From Mucilaginibacter flavidus (lineage in GTDB: Bacteria > Bacteroidota > Bacteroidia > Sphingobacteriales > Sphingobacteriaceae), in contig NZ_JAMXOE010000003.1 of the NCBI RefSeq assembly GCF_024055575.1, positions 62,001 to 126,000 on the forward strand: a stretch of 64,000 nucleotides of DNA, given 5' to 3'. A program made the position numbers and the translations under genes. Position 1 is the first letter of the stretch; each line of letters opens with the position of its first letter. The notes below the pieces were generated by a model. It was not told where the DNA came from. It ran no database searches and was given only the letters and a program-made list of their open reading frames with translations. Positions 53,352 through 63,047 of the stretch are shown in pieces.

Positions 53352-55319
53352 ATGAAATTTTTAGCTATTGTTTTTACGGCTTTGTTTGCCGCTACTGCCT
53401 GTTATGCGCAGTTATCGACCTCCAAATTATTTGGCAACCACATGGTGTTGCAGCGCAATCATAACATCCCGGTTTGGGGCCATAGTGATAAAAAAGCACG
53501 GGTTACGGTTATCATCAACGGCCAGATGGTGGCAACAAAGGCCGATGATAACGGAAGCTGGAGTTTAACCCTCCCACCCATGAAGGAAGGAGGGCCTTAC
53601 GTAATGAATGTAGCTTCTGGTAAAGAACTAATCTCATATTCTGATGTAATGCTTGGTGAGGTCTGGCTTTGTTCAGGCCAATCAAATATGGAGTTCCAGT
53701 TAAAGAACGCATACGGGTACAAAGCCGAACAAAAGGTGGCGGATAAGATGCCTGTCCGCCAATTTCATGTGCAGGATAAACTAAGCCTGACCCCTGAAAA
53801 AGAAGTTGCAGGCGGCGAATGGGTATTGGCATCTGCAAATACGGTAGGTGATTTTACTGCTGTGGGGTATTTTTATGCGAAACAATTGGCCCAAAACCTG
53901 CATGTAACAATCGGCCTTATCAGCAGTAGTTGGGGTGGCACGGAGGCCGAAGATTGGATAAGCCGTGAAAGTATGGCCGCTTCGCCGGAGTTTACGGCGA
54001 TTGTGCCAAACCTGCCGCATAATGCAGACGAATTGAAACTTCGCGCCGATAAGCAATTAAAGGCCTGGGCTTACCATAATGGTCCGGTTGTAAATTACAT
54101 ACCGTTGGAACTTGCTGGTAAACCTGCCAATTTTTTTGATAGCTGGCAGCATGGCTACGTACCCGGCGCTTGGGAATGGAATGGTAAACTATACTCGTAT
54201 CGCGGGCAGGGCTTTATGCAGCGTACCTTGGGGTTGGATAGTTCTTATTCGTCGGTTAGCTCGACACTGTCGCTTGGGCAAACAGATGCCGATATGGCGG
54301 TTTATATAAATGGAAAGTTATTAAGTAAAGACGGCACGCCCGGTAATACCCTATTTACCGTACCAGCCGGTACCTGGAAAGGTGGGTTGAACAGCCTGCT
54401 GATAAATTTGCAATCGGCACAGAAAAATCCATCGTGGTTTGGGATCGGGCTAAACGGCACCGGGGCCAATGATCTGAATATCCGCTTTGCGGATACCACA
54501 GTTAATTTGGCCGATGGCAACTGGCACGTAATGCCCGATTTAAGCAAACCTTACCATTTTGATTTTCTGCCAAATAACAGCGCGTTTTCGCTGTATAACG
54601 CCATGATTAACCCGTTGATCCCTTACGCAATTGCCGGTGTAATCTGGTACCAGGGTGAATCAAACGCCGACAGGGCTTACCAATACCGCACTGTTTTCCC
54701 GATGCTGATTAACGATTGGCGCGCCAAATGGAAGGAGCAGCTGCCGTTTTTGTTCGTGCAGATTTCGGCTTTCGGCACCTCGCAAAGCAGTAATTTCGGC
54801 AGTAATTGGGCTGAACTGCGCGAGGCGCAAAATATGGCATTGCAGTTGCCAAATACGGGTGTTGCCATTACCACCGATATCGGCGATGCATTTAATATCC
54901 ACCCGAAAGATAAAGCAGATGTTGGTTACCGCCTGGCGGCTACAGCGCTAACACAGGTTTATCACCAACAAGGGTTTTTCCAAAGCCCGCTGTTTACATC
55001 AGCTGATTTCAGCAATGGCTATGCAATGGTGAATTTCAACCACGCTGAAAATGGTTTAATGGCAAAAGATATTTACGGCTATGTAAAAGGCTTTGAACTT
55101 GCCGGCGCCGACCACAAATTTTATTACGCACAGGCAGTGATAACTGATAAGAACAAAGTAAAAGTATGGTGCAGTGCTGTACCCAACCCGGTTGCCGTAC
55201 GCTATGGCTGGACAAATGCTCCCCTTGACGCTAATTTATTCAGTATACAAGGTTTCCCGGTGAGCCCGTTTCGGTCGGATAGTTGGGATGGGATTACGGT
55301 TGGGCATAAGTTTGAATAA
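53352..55319 (+). CDS. Sialate O-acetylesterase (secreted)
   Basis: This 655-residue periplasmic SGNH-type esterase removes O-acetyl groups from sialic acids or other glycans. Signal peptide MKFLAIVFTALFAATACYA is followed by FGNHMVLQRNHNIPVWG. LCSGQSNMEFQL carries the catalytic Ser, GVIWYQGESNADRAYQYR is the family block, and DAFNIHPKDK holds the Asp/His pair. A beta-sandwich insertion (about residues 280-400) splits the catalytic domain, as in relatives. It is monocistronic with its own terminator. Confidence 0.92.
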   Translation: MKFLAIVFTALFAATACYAQLSTSKLFGNHMVLQRNHNIPVWGHSDKKARVTVIINGQMVATKADDNGSWSLTLPPMKEGGPYVMNVASGKELISYSDVMLGEVWLCSGQSNMEFQLKNAYGYKAEQKVADKMPVRQFHVQDKLSLTPEKEVAGGEWVLASANTVGDFTAVGYFYAKQLAQNLHVTIGLISSSWGGTEAEDWISRESMAASPEFTAIVPNLPHNADELKLRADKQLKAWAYHNGPVVNYIPLELAGKPANFFDSWQHGYVPGAWEWNGKLYSYRGQGFMQRTLGLDSSYSSVSSTLSLGQTDADMAVYINGKLLSKDGTPGNTLFTVPAGTWKGGLNSLLINLQSAQKNPSWFGIGLNGTGANDLNIRFADTTVNLADGNWHVMPDLSKPYHFDFLPNNSAFSLYNAMINPLIPYAIAGVIWYQGESNADRAYQYRTVFPMLINDWRAKWKEQLPFLFVQISAFGTSQSSNFGSNWAELREAQNMALQLPNTGVAITTDIGDAFNIHPKDKADVGYRLAATALTQVYHQQGFFQSPLFTSADFSNGYAMVNFNHAENGLMAKDIYGYVKGFELAGADHKFYYAQAVITDKNKVKVWCSAVPNPVAVRYGWTNAPLDANLFSIQGFPVSPFRSDSWDGITVGHKFE

Positions 55320-55355
55320 AAAAGGGGTATCGAAATTGTTCGATATCCCTTTTTT
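55318..55355. terminator. Bidirectional terminator between the sialate esterase and lysS
   Basis: The stem AAAAAAGGGGTATCGAA pairs with TTCGATATCCCTTTTTT across ATTG, with one G-T wobble. It has A/T runs at both ends and lies between convergent stops. Confidence 0.85.
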
Positions 55356-55375
55356 AATGTAGAAACAAAATGTTT

Positions 55376-57097
55376 TTATGCAAACCAGGCCATTACTAAT
55401 TCCTTATCGGGCATGGTAATATCCAGTTTTAATTTTTTGCGCATGCCGCCAAGGTCGTTAAATACCTTGTTGGGGTTGGCTGCTTTTAAATCTTCCAATG
55501 TATTAATGCCCATTTTATTCAATACGGGCACCCACTCAGCAGGTACGCCAATATGAATAAAGTCATCGGCAGTAACAGTTTTTGCTTTTTTCTCAGGGCG
55601 CATTTGCGGGAAGAATAGTACTTCCTGTATGGTGCTCTGATTGGTCATCAGCATAACCAAACGGTCGATACCTATACCCAGGCCAGACGTTGGCGGCATA
55701 CCGTATTCAAGCGCACGCAAAAAGTCATCATCCATAGCCATGGCTTCATCATCACCGCGACCGGCTAATACCAGTTGTTCTTCCAGGCGTTCGCGCTGGT
55801 CAATGGCGTCGTTTAATTCCGAATACGCGTTGGCAATTTCCTTGCCATTTACAAATAGTTCGAAACGCTCAACCAATCCTGGTTTGCTGCGGTGCTTTTT
55901 GGCAAGCGGCGTCATTTCGATCGGGTAGTCGGTAATATAAGTCGGCTGTATAAGATTGTGCTCTACCTTTGCGCTAAATATCTCATCAACAAGCTTCCCT
56001 TTTCCCATGGTGTCGTTTACTTCGATACCAAGTTCTTTACATGTTTCACGTAAACCGGCTTCGTCCATGCCCGATACATCAATCCCGGTATATTTCAGGA
56101 TCGAATCATACATCGACAATTTCTCGTATGGGCCAGCAAAGTTTATCTCGTTGGCGCCCACCTGCACTACCGGGATGCCGGTAACCGTGCGGGCAACAAT
56201 TTCCAGGCACTCCTCAACCATGGCCATCATCCAGTTATAATCCTTGTATGCCACGTATATTTCCATGCTGGTAAATTCAGGGTTATGGGTACGGTCCATG
56301 CCCTCGTTACGGAACATTTTACCAAACTCATAAACACCGTCGAAACCGGCAACTATCAATCGCTTTAAATATAATTCGTTAGCTATGCGCAAATATAATG
56401 GCATATCCAGTGTGTTGTGGTGCGTATTAAACGGGCGGGCCGCTGCGCCGCCGTGCACAGGCTGTAATATTGGAGTTTCCACTTCCATCCAGCCTTGTTT
56501 GTTAAAGTACTCACGCATGCTGCTGATTACTTTCGAACGCTTTATGAATATCTGCCTGTACTCAGGGTTAACGGTTAAATCAACATAGCGCATCCTGTAG
56601 CGCAATTCAGGGTCGGTAAAGGCATCATGAACCTGTCCGTCTTCCCCACGTTTAACCACCGGCAACGGCTTCAGTGATTTCGAAAGCAAAACCAGTTCTT
56701 GTACGTGAACAGAAATTTCGCCGGTTTGAGTGGTAAAGACAAAACCCTTTACACCTATATAGTCCCCAAGGTCCATTAGGTTTTTGAAAACCGTGTTGTA
56801 CATGGTTTTATCTTCACCAGGGCAAATATCATCCCGTTTAAGGTATATCTGTAATCTTCCTGTTGTGTCCTGCAATTCGGCAAAGGAGGCATTGCCCATA
56901 ATGCGGCGCGTCATGATACGGCCGGCAAGGGTAACCTTTTTATAATGGTCCGGGAAGCGTACAAAGTTATCGTGTATATCCTGCGCAAAAGCAGTTACTT
57001 TATATTCTTCTGCGGGATAAGGGTTTATTCCTAAGTCGCGCAATTTCTGTAACGATTTACGGCGTTCAATTTCCTGTTCGGATAGGGCAGTGCTCAT
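55376..57097 (-). CDS. lysS: Lysyl-tRNA synthetase (class II) with C-terminal extension
   Basis: It charges tRNA-Lys. It has 573 residues from the start at 57097 ([20 protein letters not shown]); the longer ORF adds 13 unmatched residues. The N-terminal OB-fold contains [20 protein letters not shown]. The class II core has [20 protein letters not shown] (motif 2) and [12 protein letters not shown] (motif 3). After the usual end near QMRPEKK come about 70 more residues ([20 protein letters not shown]...) resembling a helix-hairpin-helix unit. This is a feature of Bacteroidota enzymes. Confidence 0.96.
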   Translation of the reverse strand: MSTALSEQEIERRKSLQKLRDLGINPYPAEEYKVTAFAQDIHDNFVRFPDHYKKVTLAGRIMTRRIMGNASFAELQDTTGRLQIYLKRDDICPGEDKTMYNTVFKNLMDLGDYIGVKGFVFTTQTGEISVHVQELVLLSKSLKPLPVVKRGEDGQVHDAFTDPELRYRMRYVDLTVNPEYRQIFIKRSKVISSMREYFNKQGWMEVETPILQPVHGGAAARPFNTHHNTLDMPLYLRIANELYLKRLIVAGFDGVYEFGKMFRNEGMDRTHNPEFTSMEIYVAYKDYNWMMAMVEECLEIVARTVTGIPVVQVGANEINFAGPYEKLSMYDSILKYTGIDVSGMDEAGLRETCKELGIEVNDTMGKGKLVDEIFSAKVEHNLIQPTYITDYPIEMTPLAKKHRSKPGLVERFELFVNGKEIANAYSELNDAIDQRERLEEQLVLAGRGDDEAMAMDDDFLRALEYGMPPTSGLGIGIDRLVMLMTNQSTIQEVLFFPQMRPEKKAKTVTADDFIHIGVPAEWVPVLNKMGINTLEDLKAANPNKVFNDLGGMRKKLKLDITMPDKELVMAWFA

Positions 57098-57204
57098 ATT
57101 TTTAATAAAGCTGCAAAAATAGCGTTTTTGAGGCAAAAGGAGAAGGAAGATGCGAGATTTGAGGCCGGATATTTTAGATCGACAGAACCTGTTAGTGCAG
57201 ATTT

Positions 57205-57237
57205 AGATTTGACAACTTTTAAAAAGTTGTCAAATCT
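57205..57237. repeat. Perfect palindrome, 16-bp arms, CTTTT/AAAAG core
   Basis: AGATTTGACAACTTTT, one base, and its exact complement. It lies in the divergent gap between lysS and the HAD gene, 13 nt before the HAD -7 element. Same apex type as the palindromes at 7513, 9607 and 32347. Confidence 0.8.
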
Positions 57238-57249
57238 TCCATACCAACA

Positions 57250-57257
57250 TATCTTTG
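57250..57257 (+). promoter_or_regulatory. -7 element just before the HAD gene, possibly leaderless
   Basis: TATCTTTG matches TAnnTTTG and ends only 5 nt before the ATG at 57263, placing the likely transcription start at the initiation codon. Confidence 0.55.
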
Positions 57258-57262
57258 CCTTT

Positions 57263-57946
57263 ATGAATTTAAAAGTAATTGCATTTGATGCCGATGATAC
57301 ACTTTGGGTAAATGAACCCTATTTCAGGCATACTGAAGAGCAGTTTTACGAATTGCTTGGCGGGTTTGCGTCGCAGCACGAACTGGAGCGTGAGTTACTT
57401 AAAACCGAGATTGAAAATCTCACCCTCTATGGATACGGAATAAAAGGTTTTATACTGTCGATGATAGAAACTGCGCTGCGGGTTACAAATAATACTATCA
57501 CCAGCGAATTTGTTGGGCAGATACTGGATTTGGGAAAACAAATGCTTAACCAGCCGATAGAGTTGCTCGAGGGTGTTGAGGATGTGCTTAAAGCTTTAAA
57601 GGGGAAATACAGGTTGGTAGTGGCTACCAAAGGCGATCTGCTCGACCAGGAGCGCAAGCTAAAAAAATCGGGTTTGTCGCATTATTTTCACCATATCGAA
57701 ATCATGTCGGAAAAAGACGATGCCAACTACCTGAAACTCATTCGCCACCTTGATATTAAACCCGGTGAACTGATGATGGTGGGCAACTCATTAAAAAGCG
57801 ACATTTTACCGGTGCTGAATGTTGGCGGTTACGGCGTGCATGTGCCTTATCATATTACCTGGGCGCACGAGCAAATTGAGCATAGCATTGAGGACGAAAA
57901 GTTTAAAAGTGTTGTTAGCATTAAAGATATTCTTGAATTTTTATAG
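57263..57946 (+). CDS. HAD-superfamily hydrolase
   Basis: This protein has 227 residues from the start at 57263 (MNLKVIAFDADDTLWVNEPY). The DxDDT motif I holds the nucleophile and acid Asp residues, VVATKGD is motif II, the motif III Lys is around KLKKSGLS, and MMVGNSLKSDILPVLN is motif IV. An alpha-helical cap fills residues about 20-85. The upstream 45 codons of open frame cross the palindrome and promoter and are excluded. The substrate is unknown. The AraC gene follows 3 nt later. Confidence 0.88.
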   Translation: MNLKVIAFDADDTLWVNEPYFRHTEEQFYELLGGFASQHELERELLKTEIENLTLYGYGIKGFILSMIETALRVTNNTITSEFVGQILDLGKQMLNQPIELLEGVEDVLKALKGKYRLVVATKGDLLDQERKLKKSGLSHYFHHIEIMSEKDDANYLKLIRHLDIKPGELMMVGNSLKSDILPVLNVGGYGVHVPYHITWAHEQIEHSIEDEKFKSVVSIKDILEFL

Positions 57947-57949
57947 CCG

Positions 57950-58840
57950 ATGAGTCAACTAACCGAAACAGCGATTCCATCATATTCATTAAAAGACACC
58001 AGCCTGGTTGGCAACAGTTTGTTTGAGATAATTGATATGAACGGGCAATATCCTCAGCAGTTTGAGTTGTTCTTAAGTCCTCACCGCAAGGATTTTTATT
58101 TTTTGGCGCTGGTGAGGCAAGGTAGCAGCCGGCATTGGATTGATATGGTGCCTTATACCTTAAAGCCGGACTCGTTTTATTTTACAGTGCCGCACCAAAT
58201 TCATTTGAAAGAAAGATCCAAATCATCAGTCGGGAAGATTTTATGTTTTACAGATGAATTTTTGGCAATGGAGGAAAACGCTTCGCTGAAACAACTGCCG
58301 ATTATCAAAAACCAGCTTAGCGGTCACGAGCTTAACCTAACCGCAGAAAACATAGCGTTTATCGAAGACGTGATGAACAAAATGCAGGCTGAATATGCTG
58401 AAAAAAAGAATTGGCTTAATGGTATGTTGCTGGGCTATTTGCGTGTATTATTGATTTATTTGAGCCGGTTATATAACGAACAGTTTAAAAGCGAAGAACC
58501 ATCGGCCGACCGCATGCTACTGAAGAACTTCAGGCAGCTGATTGATGAACAGTATACCGAATTGCATGATGTAGCCGCTTATGCCGATCAGCTTAATATT
58601 TCTGCAGGCCACCTGGGCGAGGTTATAAAACAACAAAGCGGCAAAACTGCTATCGAACTTATTCACGAGCGGGTGGTGCTTGAGGCGCAAAGGCTGTTAT
58701 TTCATACCGACCTCTCGATAAAGGAAATTGCCTGGCAGCTTGGTTTTGAGGATGCATCTTATTTTAACCGCTTTTTTAAAAGGCTTATTGCCGAAACGCC
58801 TATGCATTACCGCAAACAAAACCGCGAAATGTACCATTAA
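57950..58840 (+). CDS. AraC-family transcriptional regulator
   Basis: This 296-residue protein has an N-terminal cupin-like sensing domain (about 20-130) and a C-terminal AraC HTH pair (about 195-292; LHDVAAYADQLNISAGHLGE, LSIKEIAWQLGFEDASYFNR). It lies 3 nt after the HAD gene and 70 nt before a broken SDR gene. AraC proteins of this type often activate an adjacent SDR gene, so its target may be defunct. Confidence 0.92.
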   Translation: MSQLTETAIPSYSLKDTSLVGNSLFEIIDMNGQYPQQFELFLSPHRKDFYFLALVRQGSSRHWIDMVPYTLKPDSFYFTVPHQIHLKERSKSSVGKILCFTDEFLAMEENASLKQLPIIKNQLSGHELNLTAENIAFIEDVMNKMQAEYAEKKNWLNGMLLGYLRVLLIYLSRLYNEQFKSEEPSADRMLLKNFRQLIDEQYTELHDVAAYADQLNISAGHLGEVIKQQSGKTAIELIHERVVLEAQRLLFHTDLSIKEIAWQLGFEDASYFNRFFKRLIAETPMHYRKQNREMYH

Positions 58841-58878
58841 TGCCTGCCTGAGTGAAGTTTTAGGAAGCCGCCTGTCCA

Positions 58879-58886
58879 TACCTTTG
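58879..58886 (+). promoter_or_regulatory. -7 element of the SDR gene
   Basis: TACCTTTG matches TAnnTTTG, 24 nt before the ATG at 58911. The promoter persists although the gene is frameshifted. Confidence 0.5.
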
Positions 58887-58910
58887 TCCTATTCAAAACA
58901 AAAGGAAACA

Positions 58911-59619
58911 ATGAAAAAAGTATTGATAACAGGCGCCAATAAAAGTATTGGCTTCGAAACGCCTATTTGCTTTAGGATATTATGTTTATTTAGGCAGCCG
59001 CGATTTGGAAAAAGGCGAAGCAACGGCAAAGCAACTGCAGTCGGCCAATGTAAAGGCAATACAGATTGATATTAGCAACTCTCAGTCGATAGCCGAAGCG
59101 CGGAAAAATATCGGTGAGTTGGACGTGCTGATAAATAACGCAGGCATCAGCGGCGGCTTTCCGCAGGATACTCACTCAACTTCTATCGCAACCATACGCC
59201 AAGTTTTTGACACCAATTTTTTCGGGACTATACAGGTTACACAGGCTTTTATTGATTTGCTTAGGAAATCGCCTGAACCGCGGATTGTAAATGTAACTTC
59301 GGGCCTGGCATCGTTAACCTTGCATAACGATCCGGCGTGGCAATACTATAAGGTGAAGGGAGCCGCATACGGGCCTTCGAAAACAGCATTGAACGCTTAT
59401 ACCGTTGTGTTAGCCTATGAGTTAAAAGATACCGCCTTTAAAGTGAATGTGGTAGACCCTGGTTATACCGCAACAGACTTTAATCACCATAGCGGCCCCC
59501 GGAATGTAACCGATGCAGCTGCCGATGTAGTAAAATTTGCCGTCCTGGATGCCGACGGGCCAAGCGGTATGTTTTATAGTGTGGATAATAATCCTGAAAC
59601 AGGTGTTAGCCCCTGGTAA
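58911..59619 (+). pseudogene. Short-chain dehydrogenase/reductase with N-terminal frameshift
   Basis: The ATG at 58911 encodes MKKVLITGANKSIGFET, the NAD(P)-binding start, then runs off-frame. The correct sequence resumes in another frame as KRLFALGYYVYLGSRDLEKG and stays intact to 59619, with INNAGISGG, VTSGLAS and catalytic YGPSK. The join reads GGCTTCGAAACGCC. Restoring 8 nt between two GAAAC copies would give a normal GFETAKRL sequence, so a slip deletion is likely. The remainder looks unspoiled, which suggests a recent event or a sequencing error. Confidence 0.85.
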
Positions 59620-59620
59620 A

Positions 59621-60346
59621 TTACATCCGCCCTGCGGTAAGCAAAAGCGATACACAGTTAATTATACAATGCAACGCATATCCCCACCAAAAACCATTTT
59701 TAAAACGGATAAACGTTATTGCCCAGCCCATTAAAAGCTGCGGCAATACGTATATGGGGTAAATCCATATCAGCGGCCATTGAATGGGTATGTAGTTGCC
59801 AATGTGCATTAAGCCAAATAAGCACATGGATAGGATAATTAACTGCTTACGGAAGCGGTGATCGCTAATGGAGAGGCCTGCCGGCACAAACAACATACCA
59901 GCCGTATAAATCAATACGCATGTGCTCAGCTGCAAGGCCAGGTTTAAACCTTTAATTTGAGTGAGATTATGAAAAATAGCGCCTGTAAATAAAAATACAG
60001 CAACCGAGCAAGCCAGCGCAATATGCCGTTTTTTTAAGGATAATGGGAGCCGGAAAACAACTTCTTCCAACAAGGGGCCGATGAGGGCGATGTAAACCAC
60101 AGCCCGCCAATAACCCATTTTTTGAAAGAAATGTTTCATGCCGTCACGCCCTGCATTGCTAATCGTTTTTGCATGTAGTGTATGCACAACAAAATGGTCA
60201 GCAAGTACAATAAGTGGTGCGACTAAAAATAATGCGAGGAAAAGCAAGCCGTAGGTTTTGAAAAGGGTTGCTAAGCGCTCACCAACAGTTTGTGGTGATA
60301 ACGAAAGTTCGGGAAACTGGCCAACGGTTAATAACTCTTTAAGCAC
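59621..60346 (-). CDS. CPBP-family intramembrane metalloprotease
   Basis: This 241-residue protein has about seven membrane helices of the Abi/CAAX-protease type. Motif 1 GPLLEEVVFRLP has the paired Glu and Arg, motif 2 is FGLMHIGNY, and motif 3 is ALHCIINCV. Members process prenylated-type peptides or act as immunity/maturation factors. It ends a minus-strand operon after the SMI1/KNR4 gene (27-nt gap). The function here is undetermined. Confidence 0.88.
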   Translation of the reverse strand: MLKELLTVGQFPELSLSPQTVGERLATLFKTYGLLFLALFLVAPLIVLADHFVVHTLHAKTISNAGRDGMKHFFQKMGYWRAVVYIALIGPLLEEVVFRLPLSLKKRHIALACSVAVFLFTGAIFHNLTQIKGLNLALQLSTCVLIYTAGMLFVPAGLSISDHRFRKQLIILSMCLFGLMHIGNYIPIQWPLIWIYPIYVLPQLLMGWAITFIRFKNGFWWGYALHCIINCVSLLLTAGRM

Positions 60347-60373
60347 AATGTAAGGATTAATGATCCGATTTAG

Positions 60374-60808
60374 TTATTTAAACCATCTTTCACCATTTGC
60401 CAGTCTTTGGATAAAATCTGTAAATGATGAACCAATGGCGATATTGTACTCTTTATCCAAGTCTATTAAAGGCGATAACACTATTCTGTACTTATTGCCT
60501 TCAAGAAATTCGATAGCTATAAATTCACTGCTCCCATTATTGCCAATACCAATAACATCGGGCATAGATTCAAATATTCCGTAGTTTAAATTGTAATCCA
60601 TTAAAGCATCTGGATCTAAAAGGCGCAAAAACTCATTCCCAATAAAGTCGTCAAAGGGCTCAAAGTTTTCCAGGTAATACCTATAATCTTCGGGCAATTT
60701 GAATTTTATCAGGTCTTCAATTTCACTGCAAATACCACATGGGGTTACCTCTTTGAAATTAAAGCGATTGTCGATTAATAATTGCCCCAATGTATCCATT
60801 TTCAACAT
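60374..60808 (-). CDS. SMI1/KNR4-family protein
   Basis: This 144-residue cytoplasmic protein shows the family pattern: IEDLIKFKLPEDYRYYLENF near residue 30, IGNEFLRLLDPDAL, then IGIGNNGSSEFIAIEF and the terminal SSFTDFIQRLANG. Many bacterial members are immunity proteins against contact-dependent or polymorphic toxins. No toxin is adjacent. It lies 1 nt after the acyl-CoA ligase stop, so it is co-transcribed. Confidence 0.88.
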   Translation of the reverse strand: MLKMDTLGQLLIDNRFNFKEVTPCGICSEIEDLIKFKLPEDYRYYLENFEPFDDFIGNEFLRLLDPDALMDYNLNYGIFESMPDVIGIGNNGSSEFIAIEFLEGNKYRIVLSPLIDLDKEYNIAIGSSFTDFIQRLANGERWFK

Positions 60809-60809
60809 G

Positions 60810-62723
60810 TCAATCTGCTTCCGTCTCCCCTAAATACAAATCATCAATATCCTTCGCATATTTCTTTTCGATTACTTTGCGCTTGGCTTTCATGGTGGGG
60901 GTTATTTCGCCATCCTCAATGCTGAAAGGTTTGCGTTTTACCCGAAAGTTTTTTATTCGCTCAAATTTTGCCAGTTCGTTCGAGAATTTTTTGATATCCT
61001 GGCCAATCCATTCTACAATTTCTTTGTCATCGATAAATACGTCCGGCTTTTCAAAAAATTCATTGCTTAGTTTAAAAACTTCCTGCAGGGTTTCCTTCGC
61101 CGGTACAATTATGGCGGTAATGTACTCGCGTTTATCGCCAATTAAAAATAACTGTTCAATTTTGGGGCTTTTTAAATAGGTGTTTTCAACAGGTGTGGGG
61201 TATATGTTTTTACCATAGGCATTTACCAGCATGTTCTTCAACCTGTCGGTTATTTGCAGGTTGCCCCTGAAATACCGGCCAATATCGCCAGTATGGAACC
61301 AGCCATCCGCATCAATAACTGTCGCAGTTTCTTCTGGTTTGTTCCAATAGCCCTTCATCACACAATGCCCACGCACAATTATCTCACCTTCTTCCGATTG
61401 GAAATCTTCTTTAAAAGTATCGTGTGTTTGTATGGTATAAATTTGTTTGGTATCCACGTTTTGTATGGCCACCTCAATACCAGGAATAATACGTCCAACT
61501 GTACCGTAAATTATACGGTGATCCTCGGTAACTGACATTACCGGCGCTGTTTCTGTCAGCCCAAAGCCTTCCAGTATTTTGATTCCTAAATCGCCAAAAA
61601 ACTCACCGATATTTTTAGGCAGAGCGCCGCCGCCAGACAGCATGATTTTTAATCTGCCGCCGGTCTTCTCCTTTATTTTACTGAATACCAATTTTTCGGC
61701 GAGTGCATGCTGGCTGCTCAATATCAGGCCCGGAGTTTTACCGGCTTCCTTTTTTAACCTAACCTCGCGGCCTACTTTAAGGGCCCACAAAAATATTTTC
61801 GATTTTACGCCGCCTGCGCTGGTGCCGTTTTTCATGGCCTTGTCGTGTATGCGCTCCAGTAAGCGGGGCACGCAGTTCATTATGGTGGGCCTAACTTCGG
61901 CCATGTTTTTTGCAAGCAGGTCGAGGCTTTGCGCAAAGGCTATCCGGCTGCCAGTAAAAAGGCAAACATGGTAAGTTGCGGTACGTTCAAATACATGCGA
62001 TAGTGGCAAAAACGACAAGAAGATATCTGCGGTTTCAATAATCGGAATTTGTATTAAGCTTACCCTGGCATTTTCGGTAAGGTTATAATGGGTAAGCATC
62101 ACACCTTTTGGCGTGCCGGTTGTGCCCGAAGTATAAATAAGGCACGATAAATCAGACGGTAAAATGCTTTCCCGGGCACCGTTAATCGCTCTTGTATAAC
62201 TATCAACCAACGTTAAACCTTCCTCAATCACTTGTTTGAAGCCAATAACCCCTGCGTTGAGCGTTAGCTTGGCTACCGATTTTTCGAAATCGTCAAATGT
62301 CGGTATTACCCGTATTAAGTTGGGGCAGTTATTGGCTATCCGAACAATTTTCCGTAATAGGAAAGGGTTGCCGACAATAATCGTCCGTGCACCGGAGTCA
62401 TTTAAAATATACTCTATATCCGTTTCTGAGAGGGTAGGGTAGATGGAGGTATTTACGGCGCCTATTTGCTGCAGCGCCTGGTCGTAATAAACGTAATCGG
62501 GGCCGTTTTCAACTATCAGGGCCAGCCTGTCGCCTTTTTTTATGCCGATGCTTAGTAACCAGGCCGAAATGGCATCTATCTTCTCAAGCGCCTGCCGGTA
62601 GCTGATCTCCACCCATACATCGCCAACTTTGTGGCTCATAAAGGTTTCAGTATCGGGATGGATGTTTTTTACAATATTGCGGATGAGGCTGGGGATAGTT
62701 GATTGTTCAGCGGCCGTGTTCAT
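60810..62723 (-). CDS. Long-chain fatty-acid-CoA ligase (AMP-forming)
   Basis: This 637-residue ANL-superfamily enzyme activates long-chain fatty acids via acyl-adenylate. It shows LIYTSGTTGTPKGVMLTHYN as the AMP/P-loop motif, EGFGLTETAPVMSV, GWFHTGDIGRYF with the hinge, and DRLKNMLVNAYGKNIYPTPV with the catalytic-loop region. The layout matches the FAA1/FadD15 group of long-chain ligases. It is the first gene of the run ligase, SMI1/KNR4, CPBP. Confidence 0.93.
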   Translation of the reverse strand: MNTAAEQSTIPSLIRNIVKNIHPDTETFMSHKVGDVWVEISYRQALEKIDAISAWLLSIGIKKGDRLALIVENGPDYVYYDQALQQIGAVNTSIYPTLSETDIEYILNDSGARTIIVGNPFLLRKIVRIANNCPNLIRVIPTFDDFEKSVAKLTLNAGVIGFKQVIEEGLTLVDSYTRAINGARESILPSDLSCLIYTSGTTGTPKGVMLTHYNLTENARVSLIQIPIIETADIFLSFLPLSHVFERTATYHVCLFTGSRIAFAQSLDLLAKNMAEVRPTIMNCVPRLLERIHDKAMKNGTSAGGVKSKIFLWALKVGREVRLKKEAGKTPGLILSSQHALAEKLVFSKIKEKTGGRLKIMLSGGGALPKNIGEFFGDLGIKILEGFGLTETAPVMSVTEDHRIIYGTVGRIIPGIEVAIQNVDTKQIYTIQTHDTFKEDFQSEEGEIIVRGHCVMKGYWNKPEETATVIDADGWFHTGDIGRYFRGNLQITDRLKNMLVNAYGKNIYPTPVENTYLKSPKIEQLFLIGDKREYITAIIVPAKETLQEVFKLSNEFFEKPDVFIDDKEIVEWIGQDIKKFSNELAKFERIKNFRVKRKPFSIEDGEITPTMKAKRKVIEKKYAKDIDDLYLGETEAD

Positions 62724-63047
62724 TCGTATAAAAAGGGTTTATAATGATAACAAATCTATTAAATGATTTCACAGATTGAAGAATATTTTAACACGATTAG
62801 AGGATTGAAAGGATTTTCAGGATTTGATTGGGATTTTGATTTTTTAAACTACATTTATGGCATAATTACTTTAACCACATATAAAATCAGGATTACCAAA
62901 AATCCGGCCTGCTAAACAGGTTGTTTTAGGTTGATTTACAAATTAGCCAGGGTACGTTACACCCAATTTCTTTCAAATTAATTAATACAATTTTGATACT
63001 TTAAGCATCTGCATTATTATGCGCTTTGCTTTTAATAATGATAAAAA
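62724..63047. other. Intergenic region with single arm of the GGATTT word repeat
   Basis: 324 nt without a gene. 62792-62842 reads CACGATTAGAGGATTGAAAG and continues in GGATTT words. It aligns without gaps to the right arm of the GxxExxY element (26 of 32 positions by eye). No inverted partner is visible. The rest is AT-rich with no clear promoter. Confidence 0.7.

Noticed and set aside
57128..57262. 45-residue N-terminal extension of the HAD protein
   Set aside because: It overlaps the lysS 5' region, a perfect palindrome and a promoter element; the HAD fold starts at 57263.
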